Below are positions 1 to 13,718 of a stretch of 64,000 bases of DNA, one piece after another (the first letter of the stretch is position 1; each line of letters starts with the position of its first letter). This stretch comes from Linnemannia elongata. Taxonomy: Eukaryota > Mortierellomycota > Mortierellomycetes > Mortierellales > Mortierellaceae. The stretch spans positions 2,880,001 to 2,944,000 of the forward strand of contig JAXBDG010000002.1 of NCBI GenBank assembly GCA_036320915.1, written 5' to 3'. The notes under the pieces are model-generated. The model was given only the letters and a program-made list of their open reading frames with translations, had not been told where the DNA came from and ran no database searches. The translations under genes were made by a program, and so were the position numbers.

Positions 1-3000
1 TCCTCCTCCACTCCCCGCCACTCGGCCTCCTCTTCTTCAGCTTCATCTTCAGGGCATGCATACGCATACGGATATGGACATGGGCATGGCGGACATGGTT
101 ATGCACATGGATATACCCACCCTCAACACAACAGCAACAATAACCACAACCGCAACAATAACAGCATCAACCACCATCACAATAACACCCCTTCTTCTTC
201 CTCCTCCTCCCCTTCTTCCTCTTCTTCTTCCTCTCCCCCAACATCCTTTTTGAACGACTACAAGAGGACATCCTCCTCTTCTACATCCTCAAGAATGTCC
301 ACCGCCAACAATGGCTCAACCAGTCGACCTCGTTCACCCACTTCCTTGGCTTCCACCGCCAACTCTCGGTGTGCTCACTGTGCGTCGTCGTCATCTTCCC
401 CGTCTTTATCTCATTCCTTCGTATCTTCATCGAGAACCTCAACCCCTACACTAGCCGACACTGTCAGCACCCACTCATCCTCCTCAACAACAGCACTAAA
501 CATGTTGCTTAGAACAACAGCAAAACCTCCAACTCCTCCAGCCGATGCAGCTCCTTCGTTGATCCTTGCGTTCCAAGGATTAGACCCATCGACTCAAATG
601 GCCTTCCTCAACGACCTTGTTCTCCACTGCACCACCCCTCAGCTCGCTCACCTTACCAACATTATCGCTCCACGGCTCAAGCGCGACTTTTTGCGCGACC
701 TGCCCCTGGAACTCGCACACCACATCCTCTCCATGATCGATGAGCCAAAATCCCTCGTCAGAGTCTCCCTGGTCTCCAAGTTTTGGCACCAACTCGTCGA
801 GACCGAGGACTGGATCTGGCGAGCCCAATGTATCCGACAGTTCGGTCCAACCTCGTGCTCATCTTTGCCCAGTCCGAGAGCGCATCTGGTACCCCCCACA
901 TCGTACCTCTACACTACCAGTCCAACATCCCTTGATGCTGTTTCGAGCACTTTAAAGTCTCTCTCGCTCAACAATTACTCCAATTCGTCTGGTTCAACGT
1001 CAAGTTCGCCAGCTTCTCACAGGCTGTCCCTGGGCCCTGCATCTATGGGATCCTCTGCCGCCTCGTCAGCTCACCCCTCTCCTGCTTCTATGAAGCCTGG
1101 CGACCTGTCACTCCTTGCAGCAGCAACCACTACCCCGGCCTCGCCTTCCTCAGTCGTCACTGGATCCTCGAGCAGTAGTAGCAACAGCACTATATCAAAA
1201 ACCACTTCGACTGTTCTTTCGTCTATGCTACTCGCCAATCAGAGCTCGCTCGCGTCCCCAGGCACATCTGGTCATAGTGGCAGTAGCAGCGCTAACCACA
1301 GTCGAGGCGCCAGTCCAGTGTCAACCGTAGCAGGATTGCGGACATCCATGCCATCGCGCCTTGCATTGACCTCTCTGACGCCACAGTCACCGTCGACGCC
1401 AACAGCCACGACTGGATCCTTGACATCTTCGCTATCGTTTTCTCCAGGACTTGCCTTGTCTGCGTTGTCATCTCTAGATAATCAATCGGCCATCTTGACG
1501 ACCCCTCTGATGACGGATGACGATTCTCTGAAGCAAGAGCAACAGCAGCAGCAACAACAACAAAGAGCGCAACAACAGGAGCTTCAAGAGCTGCAGGAGC
1601 AGCGGCAACTTCAGCAACAACAATATGCCCGACAGCTCAAAATGGCCACCTCTTACAAGGCGTACTTCAAACGACGCTTTATGATCGACCGCAACTGGAT
1701 TTCGGGTCACCACAGTCTGATCTCGTACACGACCCCCGAGACAGGAGTTGTTACGTCGTTACAGTTTGACCATCACCACATTGTTGTGGGATGCGATAAC
1801 AGCCGCATCCAAATCTTTGAGACGACGTCAGGCCGTTTGATTAGGACATTGCAGGGCCACTTGGGTGGCGTTTGGGCCCTGGAGTTTGTCAAAGGTGTTG
1901 GTTCCACAGGCGAAAAGATGCTGGTTTCGGGAGGCTGTGATCGGTAACGCTCCAAATCCAATTCATCCATTTGTGCTTGTTTTTGCGTTTATCGTTTATG
2001 TTTGTTCTTCTTTGGGTTGAGACCTACGTTTGTTTGTCTTGCCTTCACGATCCCCACACTCCCTTTCGTCATCCATGTTGCCAGTTGTCATCGTCTAGTG
2101 TTCTTTTTGAGCTTTGGTCCCTTTTTTTTTTTTTTTTTTTTTTTTTGAGCTCACAAGTGAAAAATGAGGATCATGGCATGATATCATCTTTTATTTTCAA
2201 ATCCGCTAATTAATTCTTCTTTTCATCGAACGAACCTACGTTTTAGCGAACTGCGCGTCTGGGATATGAACACGGGCAAATGTCGTCTTGTGATGCCAGG
2301 ACACACAGGAACCATTCGATGCCTCAAACTGCACCAATTGCCTGTTGCGGATAGCACCAAAAGCAACAACCCTGCCAGTAATACCAACAACAACAACAAC
2401 AACAGTAACGGCTATGATTATGGTGAAGGCGGATACAGCTATGACCGACGGTATCAGGATCCGCAGGACTATTGTGGACAGGATGGCGATGACGGTGCCC
2501 CACCTAGGATCAAGCGGAGAACACAACATCAGTACCACCCACAACGGCCTTACTTGGCTATCACGGGCTCTCGTGACGCAACCTTGCGGGTGTGGGATCT
2601 GCAAACGGGCGAGAACAAGTTTGTGTTACAGGGGCATCGGGATTCGGTCCGGTGTATTGAGGCCCACGGTGATCGACTGGTATCGGGATCGTACGATTGT
2701 ACAGCTCGGGTCTGGTCTCTTATTACGGGCGAGTGTCTTTTAATCCTGCAGGGACATTTTCAACAGATCTACTCCATTGCCTTCAATGGCGAGTACATCA
2801 TCACCGGATCGCTGGATTCGACTTGTCGGCTCTGGTCCCCCGTCACGGGGGCCTGTTTGGCTACTTTGCAAGGGCATACTCAGCTGGTAGGCCAGCTGCA
2901 GCTCTCAGGTGATAATCTGATGACGGGTGGAGGAGATGGGTTCATGTACCTCTGGAACCTGCGGACGTTTGAGTGTCAGTACCGAGTCCAGGCGCACGAC

Positions 3001-3441
3001 CAGTCAGTCACCAGTCTTTGTTTCGATCCCAAGAGGATTGTTACAGGAGGGAACGATGGAGCCGTCAAGCTGTGGGATCGTCAGACGGGCAAGTTTATTC
3101 GGTTGCTGACAAAGACGGATGCTGCTATTTGGAGGGTGGCCATCTGTGAGGAGCGGGTGGTGATCTGTATGCAGAAGAATGGCCGGACCGCCATGGAGGT
3201 CATGTGCTTTGACTCGGAGGCGCCCATATTGCCCCCTCTTCCACATCCTGTCTCTCAGTTTGGTAGTGGTGGTGGGGGTGGTCTCAATGGTGGTCAGCTC
3301 GTGGCCAGTGTAGGCGGCGGTGGTAATGGCAGTAGCAGTGGTAGTGGACATTATTCTTCTGTCATGACCATGCCTACCGCGGCTTCTGTCCAGCATGAAG
3401 TCCAGAGTACCATCATGCCTCCTCGACTGTGGGGCGCTTGA
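1..3441 (+). CDS. F-box/WD40-repeat protein (SCF substrate receptor type), 5' end outside window
   Basis: Frame 1 is open from the first base, so the start lies upstream. Two exons are seen: 1-1943 and 2247-3441 (intron 1944-2246, GT..TTTTAG, holding a T tract). The join restores a WD repeat reading GGCDRELRVWDMNTG. At least 1,045 residues. Order: a Gly/His/Asn- and Ser-rich leader; an F-box near residues 220-265 (LPLELAHHILSMIDEPKSLV, then SLVSKFWHQLVETEDWIW); a long Ser/Thr region; a Gln tract (about 1537-1623); then WD40 blades to about residue 980 and a Gly/Ser tail. F-box plus WD40 is the layout of Cdc4/Fbw7/Met30/Pop1 receptors, which bind Skp1 and present phosphorylated substrates to an SCF ubiquitin ligase. 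The first two blades are separated by an Asn-rich insert. Which receptor it is cannot be decided here. Ends convergent with the CLEC16A gene. Confidence 0.9.
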
Positions 3442-3599
3442 ATCACAAAGTGTTATGATATCAGTAATAAAACCCCAATCTGCCTTTTTTTGAAACATTC
3501 CAACGCAAAAAAAAAAAAAAAACCACCCCAAATTGCAGATCTCACTTTGAAACACATAGGCTTGATCTGATTCACACTTCCTCGCTCGCTTTTATTCTA

Positions 3600-3707
<108 letters not shown>

Positions 3708-3738
3708 CTCTCTCCCCCTCTCCTGCTTTCCTTCCTCA

Positions 3739-6700
3739 TCACGAAGATATGATGGACGCAGCTCTGCTGGAGGTAGGGCCATGCTCGATAGAGACTTCGG
3801 AAGCAGCTACGGATTTCAGACCAAGTGTCTCCAAGATCTTGATCACCTGCTCGTCCGACTGATGGGCTGGATGACTCGGGTCTAAAATACTCACAGACTC
3901 CACCGCTGCAGCCTCCTCCTCCATTTCCGTGTCCTCAGCCTTTGCTACATCAGTGTCATCTCCTCCTCCGACCACAGAAGCTGCAGAGATCGAAGCGCTC
4001 GATGCCGCCGAGACAGTCCGCTCCATACCCACAGGAAGAACAGCGCTCGACCTGGACTTGACAGACCTCATAGACGACGCCGCCGAAGAGACCGCCGACG
4101 AACCACGTCCTCCTCCTCCGCTGGAAGCTTTCTCCCCATTACTACCAACAAGACCAACGGTCAAGGAAGAAGAAACATTTGACACAGACTTGAACAGCAT
4201 ATTGGCGGCCAGGGGGTCAACGACCGACTTCTTAATCTTGGCGCTACTTTTCCGGATCACCTCACTGACACTGTTGCTGAGCGGATCCAAATGGGTCGAA
4301 AACATCTCATTCATCTCGTTCATGAACGGGTGCGATCCTCCTGCAGACGCGAGGTTATGTTGTTGTTGCTGTTGTTGGTTCGTATGCGCCGCTGCCTCCA
4401 ACGCCGCCGTAGCTGTCAAAAGAGTCCGCGATCCGATGACCCGTCCAGACGCAGTCCCGGTTGCAGGCTGAGAGAGCATCGCCTGCGCTTGTGCCGCCGC
4501 AGAGGAGGAGGACATGGATGAGAGGGACGATGTTGACGACGATGCCGAAGGAACCGTCGAGTTGGCCTGTGTCGAAGGTGAGGAGGTCAGTGATGATCCA
4601 ACAGGCAAAAGTCCTCCTGCTACAGTCAATTTAGCTCCCAAACCTCCAGCTTCAGGACCTATAGCCATGGTAGTTGTAGATGTTGTCGTTGCAGTTGTTG
4701 CGGGTGCCTTGGTAGGAGTAGAAGCACCACTCGCCAAGTTGCCAGTCGAGATATTCCCGGCGCCCAAAAAGTCGCTTGGCCGACGATCTAACGTTCCTGG
4801 TGATGCGGTACTCTCAGTAATAGATATCGTCGGCGAGTCCGATTTGATGACGGGAGCTTGAACAACAACTCCAGCCAAAATTCCCGAGACGGTCATGGCC
4901 ACCGAGGGCGGATCATGACTATATTTCGCAGAAATCGCTGCAGTCGCAGCCGTAGGGTTCCGACACAAGAGCTGGCGACACTGGATCAAGATGTGAAGCC
5001 ATTTGATATACCTAATGACCATGGCCTCTAGTCGGCTCAATGCCGTGGGGGAGGGTCGATGAGGTTGAGGTTGAGGGGATGGCTGCTGGTGAGAGTTTAC
5101 AACTGTTGGGCCTTGCATCTTGGACTTGATCTTGCTCTTCATTCTCGCCCGCCTTCCTTCCTTGGCGCTGGATCCAGATGATTCGTTGCTCGTCGGAGGC
5201 AGGTCGATAGATCCTTTCAGCGTCTTGTCGTCGTCGCCCATCGACAGTTTATCGGGGTTCATGCTTGTGAACTCTGGATCCAGATCAAAAAGTTTGACAA
5301 GATCCGGATCGGGATCCAAATCAAGCTCGTTTTCCAAGTCCCTGTCGGGCCCATAGATCACCGATGACTCTGCAATGACATTCACGACCTGCTTGTCCAT
5401 GCCCACTAATGACACGAAATGCGCATATAAAAGTGAAATTAGAGCTACTGTGTTTGCAATACCTTCTTCCATCATGCTGGTCTCCAAATGTACAAGCACC
5501 AAGCACCAAGAACACTTACGTTTAGATTCAGTCAACGATCGCTCGACACGTCCTGTCAACATTCCTAAAGGCTGATTCTGCGCTCCAGCCTGCCCAGCTG
5601 CGCTGGCCCCACTGCTCTTCTTCTTCTTCTCCAATGCTCTAATGCCCTTCTGAACACGATCTCGGGTCTGCACCTCTGCCAGGGCCAGCCTGTGCAGACG
5701 TGCTTCGCCCAACTGACTCTCTGCAGCCGCTTGCTGAGCTGCCTGCGCTGCCGCGGTCTCCTTTCCTGCGCCTCCTTTGGTATATACAAATTCGATCAAC
5801 AGCTCTGCCGCCACCTGGATGGTAAGGACACGGAACCGGTGAGCTCCTGATTCAGGCTGTCCGCAGATAATGTCGACGAGACGATCCATCAATTCCTCGC
5901 GGCTTTGAATAATCGGAGCCACCTGGGTCGAGACTGATTCCTGGATCGAGGCATTCTCATCCTGATGTTGCTCTGCTGATGGTCGTGGTGGAAGAGGGGG
6001 TGGTTGGACTGGATCCTGCTCAAGGTTTCTGGTTTCACTCACAATGGCCGGCCGCGACGATCCGCCCTCCTCATCCTCGTCCGTGGAAGGATAAATAGAG
6101 GTACCTTCACGGTCTTCCTTGGATGTAAAGACCGGTTTGAGTTCCTGTACCATCGCTGGCGCATCCAGGTGCCTTGTCATCGGAGGCTCATCTGATCCTG
6201 ATGACAAAACGGGTCCCAACAACGAAGAAGGTTTGCTACTGCTCCTGCGCCCACCTGATTTCGGTTTATGTTTACTCTGTGAGTCACCATCCGTAGAGAG
6301 GTTTCTGGACATGAGCGACGACATGTTGCTAGAAGACGGCAGACTGGTCGACAGTGGTCCTGTCCCAGTTCGCCGACGATGTGAGGAAGTAGCTGGGGGT
6401 TCAGCCAATTGACTGTCAGCACATGCCAACAGCTCCTCTGTCTCTCGGGATTCTTCATCAGCCTCGTCCGTCACAAACAATGGCGATTCGGTCCTGGTTC
6501 TCATTCTCGCCGCTGCCGCTGATCCCGCTGCTCCAAAAAGACTGCCGGTAATAGATGACGAAATCCCCTGACCCGGTGGAGGTGTCGCCCACACGACAGA
6601 TGAAGCGATACCAGAGCTATTTGTGCTCAAGATTGAATCGAACGATCGGTCCCGCGACATAGCTGTTGCTCCTGTTTGAGTCCGTGAAGGTGGAGATGAA

Positions 6701-9700
6701 GACGACATAAGGTTGCCCTAGAAATCAAAAATTGAGATATCTCATCAGTACTGTAAATCTTGATGAGGTTTATGCGCTTGAGGGGTGCTTGGTAGTCCTC
6801 AGTGATTTACCATCAACATCTTGCTCTTGAGTAGCCGCTGTGGGTAGATGTCAGTACCCAAAAGCACATCAGACATGACTCCTATGTAAGCAAAATTTGC
6901 AAAGCAATGTTAGGTTGTGCAAAGCAGCCGTAGGCAACGCCTGTTAATTGAGCTCGATGAGACAACTCACCCGGATTGCGTCCTGCCAAATAAACCAGCA
7001 ATAGCGCCGGGAGAACCAAGCGGTCAGAGTCTACTTGACTTAGGTACTCATAGATGGCAGTTTTGAAAGGGTTGTGCTGCTGAGTTGCTCCTGACGCGTG
7101 CGATGGTGCCAGGGGGTGTTGATGGTTGAAGCGTGCCGTTGGTGCACTGGTCGCTGGCATGAACGACTCCAAGCTAGCAGGACTAGTTCCTAACAGTCCG
7201 AATGACTGAAATTTAGAGGTGACAGGACTAGAAGGTCGACTAGAGTCCGGAGAGATCGTCAAGTTTCCAAGAACAAGAGGCGCTGGCGGGTGGCGCATAT
7301 TAGGGGGGTGTGCGCCTTGCGAGTGCGTGGTATAATGTTGGCTGGAAAAGAGTGTTGATGTCAGCGCCGAGACGAGTGGGGCATGCTTAAGAACGTGGAA
7401 GGCGTGAAGCATAAGCGACATGGCGACAAGTGGCGTCAACTTGGCACTCTAAAAGGCACCAACAAGTTAAAGCTAGACGTTAGTTTTACGAGGAAAATCA
7501 CTGGTCCCACCAAGATTCAGATGATAAAAGCCATCCTTACTGTTGAGCTCTTGTTTCCATTGGAGTTGGAACTGGCTGAAGGGTTTAAACTGTCCAGATA
7601 CATTGGCCGCAAAAGTCGGTTCAGAAGGTGCGAGATCAAAATCTTGTTGATCTTAGGCACATCTAATTCGATAATATCGTTCACGTAATAGAAACAATCC
7701 ATGTGCTCCGCGAGATAGTAGTTCATCCTTGAAAACTCGCCCTCCCTATATGGCAGTTTTAGAAAAGTACACTGTGAGAAGCGAGTTACTCTTATTGGGG
7801 TGGTCCGTGATAGGCGAAAATAGTTATTTGTCGCGAAAATTACGAGCGACTCTTTACCCTGGATGCAGAAGCATATCGTTCACAGTGGTTCCATAGTTGC
7901 CAATGAACCAAACGAGATTGGAGAAATAAGTGGTCGTTGTACGGTCCAGAATGAAATCCTGCATCTGTCGATCATTGACGCTGTACACGTTGAGCGTGAT
8001 GACACGGACTGCAATCCTGATCATTGACTCCTCGTGGTTGAAAAACTTGATGGCTTCCGAATAGAGTGGAAAGTCGTCCAGATGCTCATTGAAGAAGAAG
8101 TAGATGGTGTCCTTCGATAGCTTGAATGAGAGGGTCCGGAGGAGATAAATGTAGTAAGCGAGAATCTCGTCGTTTGAAAAATCGTATCGGAGTCCAATGA
8201 CCTGGTTGACATAGTTGTTGGACAGCAAGAAATCTAATTGCCAAGGCCAAAAAATGAAGTTAGGCACATGTTCCTCGGAGGTCAGGATGTTACACATGCC
8301 AACGCAACGCTTTGATTCGAACACTTACAGAGTGATTGCCTTGACCGGACGTTTTCAAACATGATATTGAGAGTCTGGAGGACTTGTACAATAAGTGTTC
8401 CATCGTCCTTGCTTTGAAGAATCTTCAGAAAGTGCCAGTGAACATTCTGCTCGAAAAAATGCCTATGGGTGTTGAGGTCATATGGAAGGGTCAGCTAAGA
8501 TTTATGTATGGGCAATTGCCCCGACAAAAAAAACTGATAACTGGATAGATTAGAGAGTAATGATCATCCTTGTTGCTGCTCCCTATTTTCTCCTGTTCTT
8601 GTTCCTGCACTTGATGTGATGTAACGAGTAGCCCCTCATTCTTCTGTCCCCCCTGTCTGCTTTTCTTGGCCTTCTCCTTTCTGTTGACTCCCCTGTTCCT
8701 GAATGCAACAATAAAGCGCTCCTTTTGTGGCGTCCATTGGCAAATTGGTGTTTTCCCTGCCGAACGTACAAGTTGAGATGTTTACTTACTCAAGTAGCGA
8801 TGGATCGTGTTGATCTCCCCAGATCAAGAGCTGCGTCAGCTCCTTTAGACAGCTGACGATACTCTCTTCGTTCGCATCCCCTGGAAATTGTTGTAGTTGC
8901 GCGCAAAGCGACCTATTTATAATGATATCCGAACGGACCAAGGAGTAACGAAGAAATGTTAACAATGAGCAATAGACCATAGTGAGCAAATGGTCAATGC
9001 CATGCCAAATGAACAGAAAATGAGCTGATTGATATGAGTGAGTGACGACAAGCGAAATTCGAAATTGGAGGGAAGGAGTGAGAGGACTAGGGGAGTTCGT
9101 TGGAAGAGTCAAGAATGTACGGTGTAGTGTGGTTTTTTTCTTGGCCGAAGACGACGGTAAGAAGAGAGGACAATGGCTTCAGTTGTCATTCCTTGGTCTT
9201 TTTTTGACATATACCCATTACATTGCAATTGGGGTGAGCGTGATATGAGGCCATGGTGATGTTAGTGACATAAGAATCACAGAAGAGCGAATGAGAACCT
9301 CAATTGTAAGCAAACTGTTTGTTGGTGTGTTGTACTCAAGTCGAGAAAGCAATAAGCACCTACAGGCTTATTCACTCTCTCCCTCGATACCATCCACTCC
9401 TTGATGTGCGTGCCGCGATGTTTGCGTTTCTGAGGTACGCATTGGAGCGTCTGTTACGTCCTGGGAATAAGGCAGTAAAAGAGTATTGAGGACAGATCCA
9501 AGTGTGAGGGTTTGCATATATCGCATATAGTGGGAGCACGAGTCGCTGCTCGTGGCCGTCCTATGGTCATTGGTCCACCTCCACATCCATACGCATATCA
9601 CAGAGCTGAGGCCACCGAACTGAGGCATTATTATTGATCCGCTTGTGTATGAATGCGTATGAGTGTGTGTGAATATCGAATGCCATGTGGCAAGGGCCAC

Positions 9701-9836
9701 CGAAAAGGAAAGGGGGAGGAGAATGGGAGGACGAGGACAAGACGAAGAAAGAAAGTAAAAGGTGTGAAGAAGCGTACTTTAGGTTCTCGAGACTGAAACG
9801 TTCTGGCTTGGGCTTGTTCCACAGCAGGTTGAACAT
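3739..9836 (-). CDS. CLEC16A: CLEC16A/gop-1 homologue (FPL domain), endolysosomal and autophagy regulator
   Basis: Nine exons (9836-9778, 8912-8790, 8462-8329, 8233-7858, 7745-7541, 7448-6971, 6881-6811, 6717-5520, 5405-3739) give about 1,436 aa with every phase matching. The N-terminal FPL domain is plain: LTQLLIWGDQHD, VLQTLNIMFENV, SLYFLLSNNYVN, EAIKFFNHEESMIRIAVR, TLNVYSV and YFSNLVWFIGNYG align with human CLEC16A from memory. The middle follows the conserved scaffold (HLLNRLLRP, HAPLVSAL). The last 700 residues are Ser/Ala/Thr-rich and poorly conserved. In animals the family controls endosome-lysosome trafficking, autophagy and mitophagy through E3 complexes; the role here is inferred. 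The start is supported by the first-exon motif ending FSLENLK. The first intron is long (about 865 nt). The 114-nt last intron has no in-frame stop, so its retention would stay in frame. Divergent from the USP22 gene. Confidence 0.9.
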
Positions 9837-10857
9837 GCCGGGTTTATATTGTCAGCACTTGGGACGCCGATGGTGAATGAATGAATGAGAAGGAATGAAA
9901 GGAGGAGGAAGAGACAGAGACGGGGCGGGGGAAGATGAAAGAGTTCTTGATGGATGAAGAAGAAGGAAGAACAAAGGTAAAATACAAAAATGGAGGGAGA
10001 AAAAAAGGTTTTCTTTTTTTTAAAAAAAAAAGTCGAAAAGGGGAGGTGACGAGAGGGGGGAGAGAGAGAGTGAGTGAGAGTGAGAAGAAGGAAGCAAAAG
10101 ATAAACGGCACAGAGCAAGTAGAAAGGGAGTGTGAGTGTGAGTGTGAGGCTGGGTGGTGTGTCGGTGGTGGTATGTATATACATGGATGGGCTGGGCGAG
10201 GAGAAGGAAAGGGAAGAGTGCAAAGTGAATGGAAAAGTAAAGTGATAAAGAAAGGAAGAGTAACGAGCAGCAACAAGAAGATGAGAGGAAAAGGGAGAGT
10301 GCACGCAGTTCATATTAGCACGACCCATTCACATATACCCTTTTATCTAAGCTGAGATCATATCTCTCTTCTTTCTCTACTCCACCATTCCCAAGTTTAT
10401 GCCCATATGCACTCTCGCGATTACCTTCGCATCTTCCGTTGCTTGCGTAAGAGAGGACCAGGTGAGCATCGATCTAGGTAGGAAACCCTGGCTCCTTCGC
10501 AAGCATACCTCGTTCATTGAAAGCAGAGAGTTGAAGCATACACACACACCGACACGTCCAGTCCGTCAAGACCAGGCCGATCGACAATTTCGCAGTCCCC
10601 TAAGCCAACGCCTTTCCTTCGTTCGTTTGCCTCTCTTTCGCTCTTCCTTTCGTTTCTTTCTTCCTTTCAACACTCATCAACAACCTCCACGCACACCCTT
10701 GCCACCAAACCACCGCACCATTAACTGCATCAACTAGAAGACAGCAGAGCAACTCCATATATTCTCAACAGGAAACAAAACTAGCCTAGCAACAGCCCTC
10801 TTCTCATTCCTTGTCTCCTTTACACCACTCTCACCAACCCTAAAGAAAAACGCCACC
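9837..10857. other. Divergent intergenic region, CLEC16A / Ubp8 promoters
   Basis: About 1 kb between the start codons of two divergent genes. It holds purine-rich low-complexity DNA on the plus strand (about 9880-10290: GAGTGAGTGAG, GAAGAAGGAAG) and a pyrimidine-rich leader next to the Ubp8 start (10590-10700). Open frames here are low-complexity and show no family features. Confidence 0.6.
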
Positions 10858-13653
10858 ATGGCAAACATCCCTGGTTCCCCTCCACCCATTCCAACCACTA
10901 AACTGCTCACCCAGGACTTCTTTCCTGGGGACCACTCTGCTGCCCATGGCTGCCCCCACCTGAAACCTGTCAAAAGGACTGGCGAGATCCTCAGCAACTA
11001 CCAAATCCTTTCTCGCTACAGTCTTAATTTCAAGCATCGTCACGCCCTCGGCATCCTCCCTCCCAAAAAGCGATCCAAAAGCGGAGCTGAGGCAAGTCTA
11101 TACCACGCTCAGCGAGGAACAGATTTTTATTATTATTTAGTGCAATTGGATACAGGACGAGACACCTTGATTCGTGTAAGAGGGAGGAGCACACGACCAT
11201 TGGCTTGTCGTCAATTGATATCGTCCTTCCCTGTTCCTGAAACGAAAGCATAAAAGAAAAAGAAAAAAAGACGTTGTTCAGTCACCACGCAGGAACATTC
11301 ATCATTACATTTATTGTGCATTGGGAGCCCAGCATCAGGAGTTCAAGGAGGCTGCGTATCACAGGAGAGCTGGACATTGTCTATCTTTGACAACTGCTAT
11401 TGTTACCAAATAGACCCTCAAGATCTACAAATCGCCACCGTCCTGGAGACAACACGCCATTTTTTATTTACAAGTCCATGGATGAGAATATTTGATAGCA
11501 TCTCACTAACTCGCTACACTTCGCGTTGTGTCGACAATAGGATACCGCAAAACCAATACCACAACTGCCCATCCCTTCTTGCATGACCTGCGAGACAACC
11601 ATGGGAAGGATTCACGCCTGTCTCCAGTGTGTTTACGTCGGCTGCTGGAAGGGGGGCCACTCTCAGAGTCATTCACAGGAAACTGGACATACGCTATGTA
11701 TGTCGTGTCTCGTGTCTCAGCTGCCTAAAATCATTACAGGCGCATTTTTTGTTTAAGCACCTTCATCTGACATGTATGCATTTTCAAACGCTATCGATTA
11801 GCTATTGAGATTAGCCGATGTGGCCTCTATTGCGGCCAGTGCAAGGACTTTGTTTACGACCGCGACTTTGACGGTATCCACAACAGCGAGGTCCTGAGAA
11901 ACTCAGAGATTATCTCTATGGTGCAAGGTACGAAACAATTGCACCTTGATCATCAGTTACGAGATCAGAAACAGATCAGAGAGCCTCACTGATATTTGGT
12001 TGTCATTTTTTAAACTTATAGAACCAGGCCAAAAGAGACCGCGATTCTCTAAATGGCATGCGGGAAACAAAGAGGCCGCGCTCATCAAGGCTGGATCAAA
12101 GTTGCAGGCATGCCAAGGTATAACCATGGATAAGATTCAACAATGTCGACGTTATGCTGAAGAAATCGTATCCTGAGGTTGCTCTTGCTCACCTTTGTCG
12201 ATGTTTTCTCTCGCATGATGTTTACTTAGGTCTACGAGGACTTCGCAATATGGGCTCAACGTGTTTTATGAACGTAATCCTTCAGTGCTTTATTCACAAC
12301 CCATTGTTGCGAGGCTACTTCCTGAGTGATCAACACAGCTCTAAGAGATGCGAGGTCAAGAGTGAATGTATGGGCTGTGAAATGGACCAGCTTTTTACCC
12401 AGGTACGCAAACAAATTAATTTTACACAATGATATTGGTGGCGTCAATGAGCTGGTGTCTCGTAGAACATAAGGCTCACATCATTGCGCAATCTTGTATC
12501 CACGCTTTAGTTTTACTCTGGAGTGAAGACACCCTATGGACCTTGCAGCTTTCTTCACACCATGTGGATGTCCTCTTCAGACCTGGCAGGATATGCCCAA
12601 CAGGACGCACACGAATTTTTCATCAGTGCCCTGAACCAGATTCACGCAAAGTCTCCAAGTAATTCATCGCTACTCGTTGTATTAATTTGGATCCAATTTA
12701 CAGCTCCTGCAATGTGCGGATCCGATGCTGACGTTTTTTTCCTTCTTCCTTGCGCTCTAGCTTCCAAGCTTCATCATTGCAGCTGTGTTATCCACAAGAC
12801 CTTTGCCGGTGTCCTACAATCGGATGTGACATGCCTGAACTGTGCCAACGTGACGTCCGCATTCGATCCTATCTTGGACATTTCCCTCGACCTGCGGCCC
12901 ACTAAGCGAAGTAAATCAATGAGCAAGGTGCGAGGACTGAATGACGAGCGAAATGACGGACCAAACTCTCTGGCAGACTGTCTCGACCGGTAAGTTGTCT
13001 CGCACACGGGCTTCACTTTCTGTACCGTTCATGCTTTTGAGCACGAGACTTTACCTAATCGTTGTCACCAACTTTTGAATAATAGATACACTCATCCTGA
13101 AAAGCTGGGTACAAACGAATACAACTGTAGCAAGTGTGGCAAGACAGGACAGGAGGCAACCAAGCAGCTCTCCATGAAGGTCCTCCCTCCTGTTCTGAGC
13201 TTTCAGCTTAAGGTACATCGGATGCCGCCATCCCTGCCTGTTTGTGCACATGCGAAAGTCGTTATAACACAACGCTCATTGTTATCTTTTATACTTCTAG
13301 CGGTTTGAACACTCGATGGGAGCGTCCAAGATTGAGACTAAGATCAAGTTCCCGGCGCAGTTGGACATGACTCAGTACACGACTTCGGCCCGCAAATCGA
13401 AAAAGTCAAAGCTGCTGAAGCTCAACGGCGGGTCGGGATCCGAGAATGGATCGCCGTCAAACGCCTCGACTCCTTCATCTACAACCTCTTCCCACGCGGC
13501 TTTGGAGCCCATTCCAACTTACGTCTACAACCTCTTCGCAGTCATTAACCATCAAGGCAAGATGGATACTGGTCATTACACGGCCTTTGCCAAGCATCGT
13601 GGAGAGGTGCGTACAATATTGTGTCGTCTGGAGTTGAATATACCTATTGTTTC

Positions 13654-13718
<65 letters not shown>

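Noticed and set aside
4291..4861. Plus-strand frames inside the CLEC16A last exon
   Set aside because: Antisense shadows of a Ser/Ala/Thr-rich coding region.
10399..10737. Plus-strand frame of 112 codons before the Ubp8 start
   Set aside because: Low-complexity C/T-rich leader; the Ubp8 start at 10858 has an ideal Kozak context and the family N-terminus.
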